From: DASUBN01 sp036500225
GTDB lineage: Bacteria; Pseudomonadota; Gammaproteobacteria; Natronospirales; REEB76
Assembly (NCBI GenBank): GCA_036500225.1
Contig: DASYCJ010000003.1
Span: 1 to 64,000, forward strand
Length of the DNA: 64,000 bases
Direction: 5' to 3'
The notes beneath the pieces are model-generated. The model was not told the DNA's origin. It ran no database searches and worked only from the letters and a program-made list of their open reading frames with translations. Shown one piece after another: positions 54,837 to 63,361 of the stretch. The stretch's first letter is position 1, and each line of letters opens with the position of its first letter. The translations under genes and the position numbers were made by a program.

Positions 54837-55532
54837 CTAACCCTGGACCTGCATGCGGTCATGTACTTCATGCACGCCCGGCACGTACCAGCAATCATAG
54901 ATGGCCATGCGCCGCTGCTCGTGGGAGTGCACCGCGCCCTGCAGGGTCACTTCCCGGTTACGGGTATGGACGCTGATGGTCTCGGCATGCAGCAGCGGGT
55001 CCTTCTCCAGGATCATGGCCACAGCGTCCGAGATCTCATCGTCATTGTCCTTCTCCGCCGGTTTGACGCGCATGTGGTTGTGTACATCACAGCTGCCCGG
55101 CACCCACCACGCGATGACTTCCGCCAGCCGCCGGTGCGAGAGACTGCTCACCTGGCCGTCCAGGCGCACCACGCAGCCTTCCACGCCGACGCCGATCCAG
55201 GCCCGGTCACCGGTCTCGGTGGCAGGATGAGGGTGCACGGCGATATCGCGGAAAGCCGGTTCCTGGGAGAGGGCCGAGGTCACGGCGTCCAGCAGCGCCT
55301 TGCCGACGCGTTTCTCGCCGGGACGCAACAATAGCTTGTCTTCTATATCGCTGAGGCCCGAGAGCTGCATGGCGATGCGCCGGGCCTTGCGCTTGACGAT
55401 GATGTTGGCCACTTCGCCTTCGAGGCGCAGGCTGTCATGATAGGTGACGTGGATGGGGGATTCGTGCAGATTGATGTCCGGGTCTTTCTCGAGCGCCGCA
55501 AGCAGCGCGGCTACCAGGTCTTTCTGCGACAT
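54837..55532 (-). CDS. Triple BON-domain protein
   Basis: A 231-residue protein with three BON-like modules at about residues 20-80, 88-155 and 165-231 (ALEKDPDINLHESPIHVTYHD, GVGVEGCVVRLDGQVSSLSH, DPLLHAETISVHTRNREVTLQG). BON domains bind membranes or lipids and occur in OsmY and Kbp. There is no signal peptide from the ATG at 55532, so it may be cytoplasmic, as Kbp is. A longer in-frame reading upstream to 55781 has no domain and overlaps the divergent glycosylase gene, so I rejected it. Confidence 0.82.
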   Translation of the reverse strand: MSQKDLVAALLAALEKDPDINLHESPIHVTYHDSLRLEGEVANIIVKRKARRIAMQLSGLSDIEDKLLLRPGEKRVGKALLDAVTSALSQEPAFRDIAVHPHPATETGDRAWIGVGVEGCVVRLDGQVSSLSHRRLAEVIAWWVPGSCDVHNHMRVKPAEKDNDDEISDAVAMILEKDPLLHAETISVHTRNREVTLQGAVHSHEQRRMAIYDCWYVPGVHEVHDRMQVQG

Positions 55533-55614
55533 GAGGGGTACCTGATCCTTGAAGGTATTCTTCTGGCTCTTAGGTTGAGCCCCGGCGCCCCACTTGGCAA
55601 TAGGGTGATACGCA

Positions 55615-56262
55615 TTGACACAGACGGCAAATGACAAATCGCGGCACGACGCGCGGGCGGCCTTAAGGCATCTGCGTCGCAGCGATCCACGGCTCGCGAA
55701 GGCCATCGCGCAGGTGGGTCGTTGCGGCCTGGAATTCACGCCCACCGACAGTCCTTTCCATTCCCTGCTGCGGGCCATCACCTATCAACAACTGTCGGGC
55801 AAGGCCGCCGGCACCATCCATGGCCGGGTGGTGGCGCTGTTCCCAGCCGAACACGGTCCCCATCCTGAGTTACTGCTGGGATTGCCGGACACCGTCTTGC
55901 GGAGTGCCGGCCTATCCCGCAATAAAGTGCTGGCGATCCGCGATCTTGCCGCCAAGGCCCTGGACGGCACGGTGCCGGAGATCCGGCATCTCAGGAAACT
56001 GCCGGACGAGGAGATCATCGAGCGCCTGACCCAGGTACGCGGGATCGGCCGCTGGACCGTGGAGATGTTCCTGATCTCGACCTTGGGCAGGCCCGATGTA
56101 CTGCCGGTGACGGACTTAGGCATACGCAAGGGCTTGCAGCGGGTCTATGACATGAAGCGACTTCCAGCCTACTCGACCGTCGAACGTGCCGGTCGCGCAT
56201 GGTCGCCGTATCGCTCGGTCGCGGCCTGGTATCTGTGGCGCGCTGCGGATGGCTTCCTATGA
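55615..56262 (+). CDS. DNA-3-methyladenine glycosylase II-like protein
   Basis: A 215-residue HhH-GPD base-excision enzyme of the AlkA group that removes alkylated purines. The helix-hairpin-helix and Gly/Pro-Asp loop read LTQVRGIGRWTVEMF and VLPVTDLGIRKG, with the catalytic Asp in the latter. It lacks the N-terminal TATA-fold domain of E. coli AlkA. The start is a TTG at 55615: an in-frame TGA lies nine bases upstream and no ATG or GTG fits. It is divergent from the BON gene and its stop overlaps a GATAAT likely serving the next gene. Confidence 0.9.
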   Translation: MTQTANDKSRHDARAALRHLRRSDPRLAKAIAQVGRCGLEFTPTDSPFHSLLRAITYQQLSGKAAGTIHGRVVALFPAEHGPHPELLLGLPDTVLRSAGLSRNKVLAIRDLAAKALDGTVPEIRHLRKLPDEEIIERLTQVRGIGRWTVEMFLISTLGRPDVLPVTDLGIRKGLQRVYDMKRLPAYSTVERAGRAWSPYRSVAAWYLWRAADGFL

Positions 56263-56302
56263 TAATGTGCGACACATCGCGCCGGCCGACGAACGGGGAA
56301 CC

Positions 56303-56977
56303 ATGATGCTGATCATGCTGGATAACGTTCTGTCACCCACCGAGCTTGAGCAGACCCGCGCGGCCATGGAGCGTGCCCAATATGTCTCCGGCGCCGGTAC
56401 CGCCGGCGATGGTTCACGCGGCCGCAAGAATAACCTGCAGATCGGCGAACGGGACCCCAGCTTGCCGGGGCTCCAGGAAGTGGTCGTGAACGCGCTTTCG
56501 CGGCATCAGGTGTTCCAGTTCCTGGCGGTGCCCAAGCATCTGATGCCTCCCATGTTCAACCGCTATGACGTCGGCATGTATTACCACGCTCACGTGGACT
56601 TCTCCCTGGTGGGCGCGCCCAACCAGAAGATCCGTACCGATCTTGCGATGACCTTGTTCTTGAGTCGACGCGAGGAATATGAGGGCGGCGAGCTCGTGGT
56701 GGAGGGCGCGGATGGCGCACAAGTCATCAAGCTCGACATCAATCAGGCGATCGTCTATCCGGCAGGGCAGTTGCATCGAGCCAACCCCGTCACCCGTGGC
56801 AGCCGGCTCGCGGCCATCGTCACCATCCAAAGTTTCATACGCGACGAAGCCAAGCGCGAGCTGCTGGCAGACGTCATGCGCCTCGCTCGTGCAGTGCAAG
56901 ATGCGGCTCCGGGCTCCGAAGAGGGACGGCTCGCGAACAAGATACACGCCAACCTGCTACGTCTCTGGGCGGAATAG
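56303..56977 (+). CDS. PKHD-type Fe(II)/2-oxoglutarate hydroxylase (PiuC/YbiX-like)
   Basis: A 224-residue dioxygenase. The double-stranded beta-helix carries the iron ligands in YYHAHVDFSL (H-x-D) and the distal His in PAGQLHRANPV, with Arg for 2-oxoglutarate in TRGSRLAAIV. Homologues such as PiuC are often linked to iron uptake; here no TonB receptor adjoins. I chose the ATG at 56303 since GGGGAACC precedes it and homologues begin near MLIMLDNVLS; earlier in-frame starts lie within the glycosylase or lack an RBS. GATAAT at 56261-56266 is a possible -10. Confidence 0.92.
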   Translation: MMLIMLDNVLSPTELEQTRAAMERAQYVSGAGTAGDGSRGRKNNLQIGERDPSLPGLQEVVVNALSRHQVFQFLAVPKHLMPPMFNRYDVGMYYHAHVDFSLVGAPNQKIRTDLAMTLFLSRREEYEGGELVVEGADGAQVIKLDINQAIVYPAGQLHRANPVTRGSRLAAIVTIQSFIRDEAKRELLADVMRLARAVQDAAPGSEEGRLANKIHANLLRLWAE

Positions 56978-56995
56978 CCCTCCGGGTCCCGCAGA

Positions 56996-59017
56996 ATGTC
57001 CGCTAGTCGCTATCCGCATCTGCTGGCGCCCCTGGATCTCGGTTTCGTCAAACTGCGCAACCGGGTGTTGATGGGTTCCATGCATACCGGTCTCGAGGAC
57101 CATGCCCGGGACTACGGCAAGCTCGCCACCTATTTCGCCGAACGGGCCCGGGGCGGCGCCGGTCTCATCGTCACCGGCGGCATCGCGCCGAACCTGGTGG
57201 GCTCCCTGGCGCCCTTCGCGTCCAAGCTCAGCCGGCCCTGGGAAGTGGGCCGGCATCGGCGCGTCACCGACGCAGTGCATGCAGAAGGCGGTCATATCTG
57301 CATGCAGATCCTGCACGCGGGGCGTTACGCCTATCACCCTTTCTCGGTGTCGGCCACATCCCTCAAATCCCCCATCACGCCTTTCAAACCGCGCGCGCTG
57401 AGCGAGCGCGGCGTCGAGAAGCAGATCGACGACTTCGTGGCCTGCGCGGTGCGCGCCCGCAAGGCGGGCTACGACGGCGTCGAAGTCATGGGTTCCGAGG
57501 GCTACTTCATCAACCAGTTCACCGTACCCCGCACCAACAAGCGGGACGATGCCTGGGGTGGTGATTTCACGCGGCGCATGCGCCTGCCGGTGGAGATCCT
57601 GCGCCGTACCCGGGAAGCAGTGGGCAAGGACTTCATCATCATCTATCGGCTCTCCATGCTGGACCTGGTGGAGCAGGGCAGCGAGTGGAGCGAGGTGGTG
57701 ACGCTGGCCAAGGCCATCGAGGTGGCCGGTGCCAGCCTCATCAATACCGGCATCGGCTGGCACGAGGCGCGTGTGCCCACCATCGCCACCCGCGTACCTC
57801 GCGCCGCCTTCACCTGGATCACGGGCCGGCTCAAGAGTGAGGTGAAGGTCCCGCTCATCGCCGTGAACCGCATCAATACGCCGGAAGTCGCGGAGCAGGT
57901 GCTGGCAGAGGGCCAGGCGGATATGGTGTCCATGGCGCGGCCACTACTGGCAGACCCGGAATGGGTGAAGAAGGCGGCTTCCGGCCGCAGCGACGAGATC
58001 AACACCTGCATCGCCTGCAACCAGGCCTGCTTGGACCATGTGTTCGAACAGAAGCTCGCTACTTGCCTGGTGAATCCCCGCGCCTGCCGTGAGACCGAGA
58101 TAGTCATCAAGCCCGCAGCCCGCAAGCGGCGTATCGCGGTGGTGGGTGCAGGTCCTGCGGGTCTCGCCGCCGCCGCCACTGCCGCTGAGCGAGGCCATGG
58201 GGTGACGCTGTTCGATGCAGCCGCAGAGATCGGCGGCCAGTTCAACATGGCCAAGCGCATCCCAGGCAAGGAAGAGTTCCACGAGACTCTGCGTTACTTC
58301 AGGCGGCGGCTGGAGTTGGCTGGCGTCGAGCTGAAGCTCGGCCAGACCGCGGACGCGGCTGCCCTGCGTACCGCGGATTTCGACGTCGTGGTGCTGGCCA
58401 GTGGCGTGCTGCCCCGGGATCCGGGCATCTCTGGCATGGATCATCCCAAGACCCTCTCATATATAGATGTATTGCTTAAGGCCAAGGCAGTGGGGAAACG
58501 AGTCGCCATCGTCGGTGCCGGCGGCATCGGTTTCGATGTGGCGGAGTTCCTGGTGCAGACGCCGCCTTCCCCGAGTCTCGACGCCCACCGTTACCTTCGG
58601 GAATGGGGCGTGGATGAGAGCTACGCGAATCGAGGCGGCCTCATGAGACCCGAGCCCGCGCCCGCGGCGCGGCAGGTGTGGCTGCTGCAACGCACTCCGG
58701 CGCGTCCCGGCCGTACCCTGGGCAAGACCACCGGCTGGGCCCACCGTGCATCCTTGAAGGCTCATGGGGTCGAGATGCTGGGCGGCGTGAGCTACGAGCG
58801 CATCGACGACCAGGGCTTGCACATCAAGGTGCACGGCGAACCGAGGCTGCTCGAAGTGGACAACGTCGTGATCTGTGCCGGCCAGGTGAGCCGTACAGAG
58901 CTGCAGGAAGGATTGGTCGGCCTGGAGACGCACCTCATCGGTGGGGCGAGGCTCGCAGGGGAACTGGATGCCAAGCGGGCGATAGAGGAAGGCACGCGCC
59001 TGGCCATAAGCCTCTAA
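56996..59017 (+). CDS. fadH: 2,4-dienoyl-CoA reductase (NADPH, FadH type)
   Basis: A 673-residue iron-sulfur flavoenzyme for beta-oxidation of unsaturated fatty acids. The N-terminal FMN barrel (residues 1-350) begins LLAPLDLGFVKLRNRVLMGS. A 4Fe-4S motif follows in CIACNQACLDHVF and TCLVNPRAC. The C-terminal half has FAD-binding VVGAGPAGLAAAA and a second NADPH-binding IVGAGGIGFDVAEF. It sits 18 bases after the hydroxylase stop. Related trimethylamine dehydrogenase-like enzymes share the layout, but FadH fits best by length. Confidence 0.92.
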   Translation: MSASRYPHLLAPLDLGFVKLRNRVLMGSMHTGLEDHARDYGKLATYFAERARGGAGLIVTGGIAPNLVGSLAPFASKLSRPWEVGRHRRVTDAVHAEGGHICMQILHAGRYAYHPFSVSATSLKSPITPFKPRALSERGVEKQIDDFVACAVRARKAGYDGVEVMGSEGYFINQFTVPRTNKRDDAWGGDFTRRMRLPVEILRRTREAVGKDFIIIYRLSMLDLVEQGSEWSEVVTLAKAIEVAGASLINTGIGWHEARVPTIATRVPRAAFTWITGRLKSEVKVPLIAVNRINTPEVAEQVLAEGQADMVSMARPLLADPEWVKKAASGRSDEINTCIACNQACLDHVFEQKLATCLVNPRACRETEIVIKPAARKRRIAVVGAGPAGLAAAATAAERGHGVTLFDAAAEIGGQFNMAKRIPGKEEFHETLRYFRRRLELAGVELKLGQTADAAALRTADFDVVVLASGVLPRDPGISGMDHPKTLSYIDVLLKAKAVGKRVAIVGAGGIGFDVAEFLVQTPPSPSLDAHRYLREWGVDESYANRGGLMRPEPAPAARQVWLLQRTPARPGRTLGKTTGWAHRASLKAHGVEMLGGVSYERIDDQGLHIKVHGEPRLLEVDNVVICAGQVSRTELQEGLVGLETHLIGGARLAGELDAKRAIEEGTRLAISL

Positions 59018-59130
59018 AGTTGCTGCGTTTTTGGCCTAAAACAGGCCGTGGATTCCCGCGTGGCAACAGTCTATGATTCTGCGAGGCCGTCGAGGCCGAT
59101 CCACAGCCATCAACCACGGGGACAGACGCT

Positions 59131-59952
59131 ATGACCAGCCGTACCATGACCCATTGGATCGTACGCGTGGGCGCCTTGGGCGCGCTGCTGACGCTGTTCG
59201 GATGCTCCTCCGGCAAACCCTATTCTCTCGTCGCCGAACTTCCCGCCAATGACCACCTGGTGGTGGCTTCCATCGAGGTCAACGATGGCCAGTGCGCCGC
59301 GCACTTCGCCTCGCTGGATTGGGCGGACTTCTATAAGCCCACCTGCAAGGTCCTGAAGGACCAGTCGGGCTTCAAGAGCTTCGAGATCAACGGCACCCAG
59401 ATCGATCTCGGCGCCGTGGATAACGGCTTCAAGGTACTGACTTCGCCGCCGAAACTGCCTGGTGCGAACGTCGCCACGGCTCCGGCCGCTGCTGCCACCG
59501 GTGCAGCCGCCAAGACGGCAGCAGCCGCGACCCCGGCACCCGCTGCCAGCACCGCGGTGGCGGCTGCGACGACTCCTGGTGAGGATTTCCCCGCCCAATG
59601 GTCGGTGGCTCCGTATCCTGGCAAGCTCGACATGGCCGGCCAGAATCCTGGCTACCTCCTGTCTTCCGACAGCCTGCAGATCAACGGCGGTGATGCGACG
59701 CTGGACGTGGCCTTCAAGGCCGCCTACAAGCCCATCCACATGTTCGCCATCGTGGTGGCCAACGAACATGGCGACTTCCGCCTGGTGTTCAACCCGCACG
59801 TGACGGCGGCGCTCTCCGGCGGCGGCAACTACGACGTGTCCCTGGTCTCGGAAGGCGAAGGCATCTCCGGCACCGTGTGGGATTCCCATGGTTTCGATTC
59901 CTGGACGCCGTCCCTGCCGCCCACCTGGGCGGTCAAGAGCGACAAGCAGTAA
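59131..59952 (+). CDS. Hypothetical lipoprotein
   Basis: A 273-residue protein with a type II signal peptide; the lipobox is TLFGC with the lipidated Cys near residue 25. The mature protein has an N-terminal domain (SLVAELPANDHLVVASIEVN), an Ala/Pro/Thr linker at about residues 110-150 and a C-terminal domain of about 120 residues rich in beta strands (FAIVVANEHGDFRLVF). I do not recognise either domain. An ATG five codons in (59146) is an alternative start. It is followed by a strong bidirectional terminator. Confidence 0.8.
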   Translation: MTSRTMTHWIVRVGALGALLTLFGCSSGKPYSLVAELPANDHLVVASIEVNDGQCAAHFASLDWADFYKPTCKVLKDQSGFKSFEINGTQIDLGAVDNGFKVLTSPPKLPGANVATAPAAAATGAAAKTAAAATPAPAASTAVAAATTPGEDFPAQWSVAPYPGKLDMAGQNPGYLLSSDSLQINGGDATLDVAFKAAYKPIHMFAIVVANEHGDFRLVFNPHVTAALSGGGNYDVSLVSEGEGISGTVWDSHGFDSWTPSLPPTWAVKSDKQ

Positions 59953-59972
59953 TCCTGTCTCAAGGATCATGC

Positions 59973-60000
59973 AAAAGGCCCGGCATCTGCCGGGCCTTTT
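59973..60000. terminator. Bidirectional hairpin terminator between lipoprotein and glycerol kinase-like genes
   Basis: AAAAGGCCCGGC and GCCGGGCCTTTT form a perfect 12-bp stem around ATCT. T-runs exist on both strands, fitting the two converging genes; the right arm touches the last base of the leftward gene. Confidence 0.93.
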
Positions 60001-61421
60001 CATTTGGGCTTGAGCGCCGCGTGCAGTTCGCCCTGCCAGCGCCGTCGCCGTGCAGCCAATGCCGGAGCGGATGCGGGCAGGAAGTGGGTACAGGCGGCAG
60101 GCTGTGCCTCTGAGGCACCGCCCATAAGCCGTGCCAGACCGAGAGCCGTGGCCTCATGCAGCAGCGGCCGTTCCACCGGCAGCTCGCTGAGATCCGCGAG
60201 CCGCTGGCATAAGGCATCCAGTTGCGCGAGACCGCCGCTCACCCGCAACGTGGTGAAGGGCAGTCCCGCCTCTTGCATGCGTGCCAGGTTCTCCAGCAGC
60301 AGGAACACGATGCTCTCCGATACCGCGACGATCTTCCGGTCTGGACCGCCCTTGCCGATGAAGCGCGAAGGGAAAGCAGGGCGCCAGTAGGGTGCGCCGA
60401 GGCCGCCGACGCCGTTGAGGTATAGCGGCGGCTCCTGGGCGGCATCGAGCCAGCCGGGCAGAGCGCGCAGCATGCGCGCTGCATCGAGCCTGAGTTTCTT
60501 CGCCATGGCATCCAGCGCCGAGCCTGCACCGTTCACGGTGCCCTCCAGGGCATAGAGCGTCCTATCCGTATCGCGCCACAACACGCTGCGTAACAGGCCT
60601 GGCACCGGTCGATCGGACAGGCATTGCACGAAGGCGCCGGTGCCGAGGTTCATGTAGGCCACATGCGCCTCGGGTTCGCCATCCGCGAACAGGGCAGCGG
60701 GTTGATCGCCGGTGACTACGGTCAGAGGGATGGTGCGCCCCGCGACCTTGAAATCGCCGAAGGAATGATGGTTGGGCACGCAGCCGGGCAGGATGTCTAT
60801 CGGCACTCCGAAGAGCTCACAGAGTTCCTCTGACCAATCGCCGCGGCTGATATCCAAGAGTTGGGTGCGCGCGCCGTTCACCGGGTCCGCGATGCAGGGA
60901 CGACCTTCCAATAACCCCGCGACGGCATAGCTCGCCAGAGGACCTGCGGCCAGGCGTCCGGCACGCGCCGCTTCCTTCACGGCCGGCAGGTTCTTCAGAC
61001 ACCAAACGAGCTTGCTCGCGCCATAGTGAGGTGAGAGCACGAGGCCCGTGAGCTCGGTCACCCGTGCGGAGTGATTCATCAGCGCCGCGACATGCCGTGC
61101 CGCGCGCCGGTCTTGCCAGGAGATCACGGGGGAGAGGGCTTTACCGCTCAGCCGATCCCAGCAGGCGATGCTGGAGCGCTGGGTGTCGAGGCCGGCAGCT
61201 TCGATCTCGGTGCCACGGGGCAAGGCCCGGATCGCGGCTTCAGCTGCTTCCTGCAATGAGCGCAGTAGCGCGGTGGGGGAATGCTCGACTTTGGCCTTGC
61301 CCATGCGCCGGGTGGCGATGCGGCGCTCAGCCCTGGCCAGTATCTTCCCCTGCGGATCGAACACCATGGCCCGGCTGGCATGGCCGCCCTGATCCAAAGC
61401 CAGGACGCCGCGGCCCGCCAT
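60000..61421 (-). CDS. FGGY-family glycerol kinase-like protein
   Basis: A 473-residue FGGY kinase, most similar to GlpK but about 30 residues shorter. Parallel segments are LALDQGGHASRAMVFD at the phosphate loop, ISWQDRRAARHV with the glycerol-binding Arg region, DPVNGARTQLLDI, and VVTGDQPAALFA with the catalytic Asp. The phosphate loop departs from the usual DQGTTSSRA, and the C-terminal third is divergent. Glycerol is the likely substrate because glpD- and GDPD-type genes precede it in the same operon; its ATG directly follows the GlpD stop. Another polyol cannot be ruled out. Confidence 0.85.
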   Translation of the reverse strand: MAGRGVLALDQGGHASRAMVFDPQGKILARAERRIATRRMGKAKVEHSPTALLRSLQEAAEAAIRALPRGTEIEAAGLDTQRSSIACWDRLSGKALSPVISWQDRRAARHVAALMNHSARVTELTGLVLSPHYGASKLVWCLKNLPAVKEAARAGRLAAGPLASYAVAGLLEGRPCIADPVNGARTQLLDISRGDWSEELCELFGVPIDILPGCVPNHHSFGDFKVAGRTIPLTVVTGDQPAALFADGEPEAHVAYMNLGTGAFVQCLSDRPVPGLLRSVLWRDTDRTLYALEGTVNGAGSALDAMAKKLRLDAARMLRALPGWLDAAQEPPLYLNGVGGLGAPYWRPAFPSRFIGKGGPDRKIVAVSESIVFLLLENLARMQEAGLPFTTLRVSGGLAQLDALCQRLADLSELPVERPLLHEATALGLARLMGGASEAQPAACTHFLPASAPALAARRRRWQGELHAALKPK

Positions 61422-62597
61422 TCAATCCACGGGCTGCAGATGCAGTTCGGCGGTGTCGCCGCGCCGTTGCCGCGTGGGCAGTGCGCCACGGATCTTGCGT
61501 ATCACCTTGAGGGAATCCGCGCGGTAGGACGTGAGCTTCCCGCCGTAGAGACTGATGACTCGGGGCTTGTAACCGCGATCCGTCCCCAGGATCAGTTCAC
61601 GACCCCGGTCGAAGGGCCGGGCCGCATCCCGTGGCAAGACCCGTAAGCCGGCGAAGGCGCCTGTCTGCTTGAAGGGGCGCCCCGGGAAATAGTGCTCCAC
61701 CACCTTACGCAGATATTCCTGTTCTTGATCGCTGGGTGCAGTCGCTGCAGGTTCTCGCCCAGCGAAGGGATTCTCGGTGGTGCCCACGAGACTCATGCCT
61801 TTCCAGGGCATCAGGAACACCGCACGGCCGTCTGCCGGCACTTCCATGTAGAAGATGCCTTCCTGGGCCGGGATGTCCACCAGGATGTGGGTGCCCTGCA
61901 CCAGGTCGCTCTGCACGCTGCTGGTGAAAGGCGCGATGAGTGAATCCACACCCGCCACCCAGGGGCCGGCGGCGTTCACCAGCACCCGTGCACGGCAGCG
62001 CCGTTCCTGTCCGGATTCCCGGTAGCGCAGAGTGGCACCTTCCGCTTCGAGGTCAGCACCCAGGAAGTCCGCAGGCATGTGTATCTCGGCGCCCATGCTC
62101 TTGGCGGAATGTAATACCGCGCGAGTGAGAGCCGCATCATCGGTCTGGCCGTCCCAGTATTGGAACACCTGCTGCAGACCGTCGGTGCTGAGGCCGCCCA
62201 GAGAATCCCATTCAGCGCGTTTCAGGGTGCGGAAGGCGGCATGGTGTCCGGGACCCGCCAGCAGTGCATACAGGCTCAAGCCTGCATACAGCTGCCAGGG
62301 ACGCCGCCGGGTGGCGGCATAGATGGGGATATAGAAGGGGCGGATCTTCACCAATTCAGGAGCGAGCTTCAGCAGCAATTCCCGCTCCTGCAAGCACTCC
62401 CGCACCAGCCCCAATTGCATCTGTTCGAGGTAGCGTAAGCCCCCGTGGATGAGCTTGCTGGAGCGGCTGGAGGTACCTGAGGCGATACCGCGCTTCTCCA
62501 GCAGCAAGACGCTGTATCCGGCGGCGGAGGCTGCCTGCGCTACTCCCGCGCCGTGGATGCCGGCACCGATGATGGCGAGGTCGTAGGTGTCGCTCAT
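61422..62597 (-). CDS. glpD: Glycerol-3-phosphate dehydrogenase, short GlpD-type
   Basis: An FAD-dependent oxidoreductase of 391 residues, whose N-terminal Rossmann motif is IIGAGIHGAGVAQAA, followed by KRGIASGTSSRSSKLIHGGLRYLEQ, the GlpD signature. It oxidises glycerol-3-phosphate to dihydroxyacetone phosphate and feeds electrons to quinones. It lacks the C-terminal helical domain of the 501-residue E. coli GlpD. GTTENPF near residue 265 and LTSYRADSLKV near the end fit the family. It is directly followed by the kinase gene and preceded by the GDPD gene five bases away. Confidence 0.88.
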   Translation of the reverse strand: MSDTYDLAIIGAGIHGAGVAQAASAAGYSVLLLEKRGIASGTSSRSSKLIHGGLRYLEQMQLGLVRECLQERELLLKLAPELVKIRPFYIPIYAATRRRPWQLYAGLSLYALLAGPGHHAAFRTLKRAEWDSLGGLSTDGLQQVFQYWDGQTDDAALTRAVLHSAKSMGAEIHMPADFLGADLEAEGATLRYRESGQERRCRARVLVNAAGPWVAGVDSLIAPFTSSVQSDLVQGTHILVDIPAQEGIFYMEVPADGRAVFLMPWKGMSLVGTTENPFAGREPAATAPSDQEQEYLRKVVEHYFPGRPFKQTGAFAGLRVLPRDAARPFDRGRELILGTDRGYKPRVISLYGGKLTSYRADSLKVIRKIRGALPTRQRRGDTAELHLQPVD

Positions 62598-62602
62598 GGT
62601 AT

Positions 62603-63340
62603 TTAAGCGAATGCCTTCAGCATGTCACCGATGGCATTGGTCTCCACCAGGTCCGCGCCTTGTTCCGTGAGTTGCACTGCGTGGGCGGGATCCTGGGTCT
62701 GGTAGACGGCCCACTGCCACTTGCCCTTGAAGGCGGCATGGGCTTGGGTGAAGCGCTGGTCCCCCACGAATAGATATTCGGGTTTGAATTCCGTGGCGGC
62801 CTTCACGGCGGCGGGACCGATGTCGTCCAGGGCCCAGCCCACCGGACCCGCGCCCATCTGCCGCGCGAGCTTCAGGGAGAGGGCATCGAAGGAGATGATC
62901 ACACAACGATCCAACACCGGCCTCACGGCCTGCATGATCCTCTGCACCACGGGTTCATGGCCGAAGTGATCGAGGCTCTCGGCCTTGATCTCCACGAAAG
63001 CCTGCACGCCCTGATGGGTGTTGAACCAGGTCACAAGTTCCGCGAGAGGCGTGGGCGGCGTGCCGGCGTACTTGGCGCCGAAACGTGCCTTCTCACCCAC
63101 GTCCACGCCCGCCAACTCCTCAGCGCTCATATCCATGATCAGCCGGTCGAGCCCCGCAGTGCGCAGCAGGGAGTCATCGTGGCAGAGGAAGGGCACCCGG
63201 TCCGCGGAGAGCTGTACGTCGAATTCGAACCAGGGCGCACCGGCTTCCACCGCGGCCTGGATACTGATGAGGGTGTTCTCGGGATAGCGTTCGGGATAGC
63301 CCCGGTGACCCACCAGGGTAGGCACGGTCTTGGCCGTCAT
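62603..63340 (-). CDS. ugpQ: Cytoplasmic glycerophosphodiester phosphodiesterase
   Basis: A 245-residue GDPD that hydrolyses phospholipid-derived glycerophosphodiesters to glycerol-3-phosphate. The active site is clear: GHRGYPERYPENT, FEFDVQLSADRVPFLCHDD with the metal-binding E/D and catalytic His, then FVEIKAE. No signal peptide, so UgpQ-like instead of periplasmic GlpQ. I chose ATG 63340; a TTG nine bases upstream is weaker. It heads an operon with glpD and the kinase, together converting lipid headgroups or glycerol to a glycolytic intermediate. Confidence 0.9.
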   Translation of the reverse strand: MTAKTVPTLVGHRGYPERYPENTLISIQAAVEAGAPWFEFDVQLSADRVPFLCHDDSLLRTAGLDRLIMDMSAEELAGVDVGEKARFGAKYAGTPPTPLAELVTWFNTHQGVQAFVEIKAESLDHFGHEPVVQRIMQAVRPVLDRCVIISFDALSLKLARQMGAGPVGWALDDIGPAAVKAATEFKPEYLFVGDQRFTQAHAAFKGKWQWAVYQTQDPAHAVQLTEQGADLVETNAIGDMLKAFA

Positions 63341-63361
63341 GCTGAGCAACCTTGTTCTTGG

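Noticed and set aside
55533..55781. Longer BON protein starting at 55781
   Set aside because: The extra segment is antisense to the AlkA-like gene and holds no domain or signal peptide.
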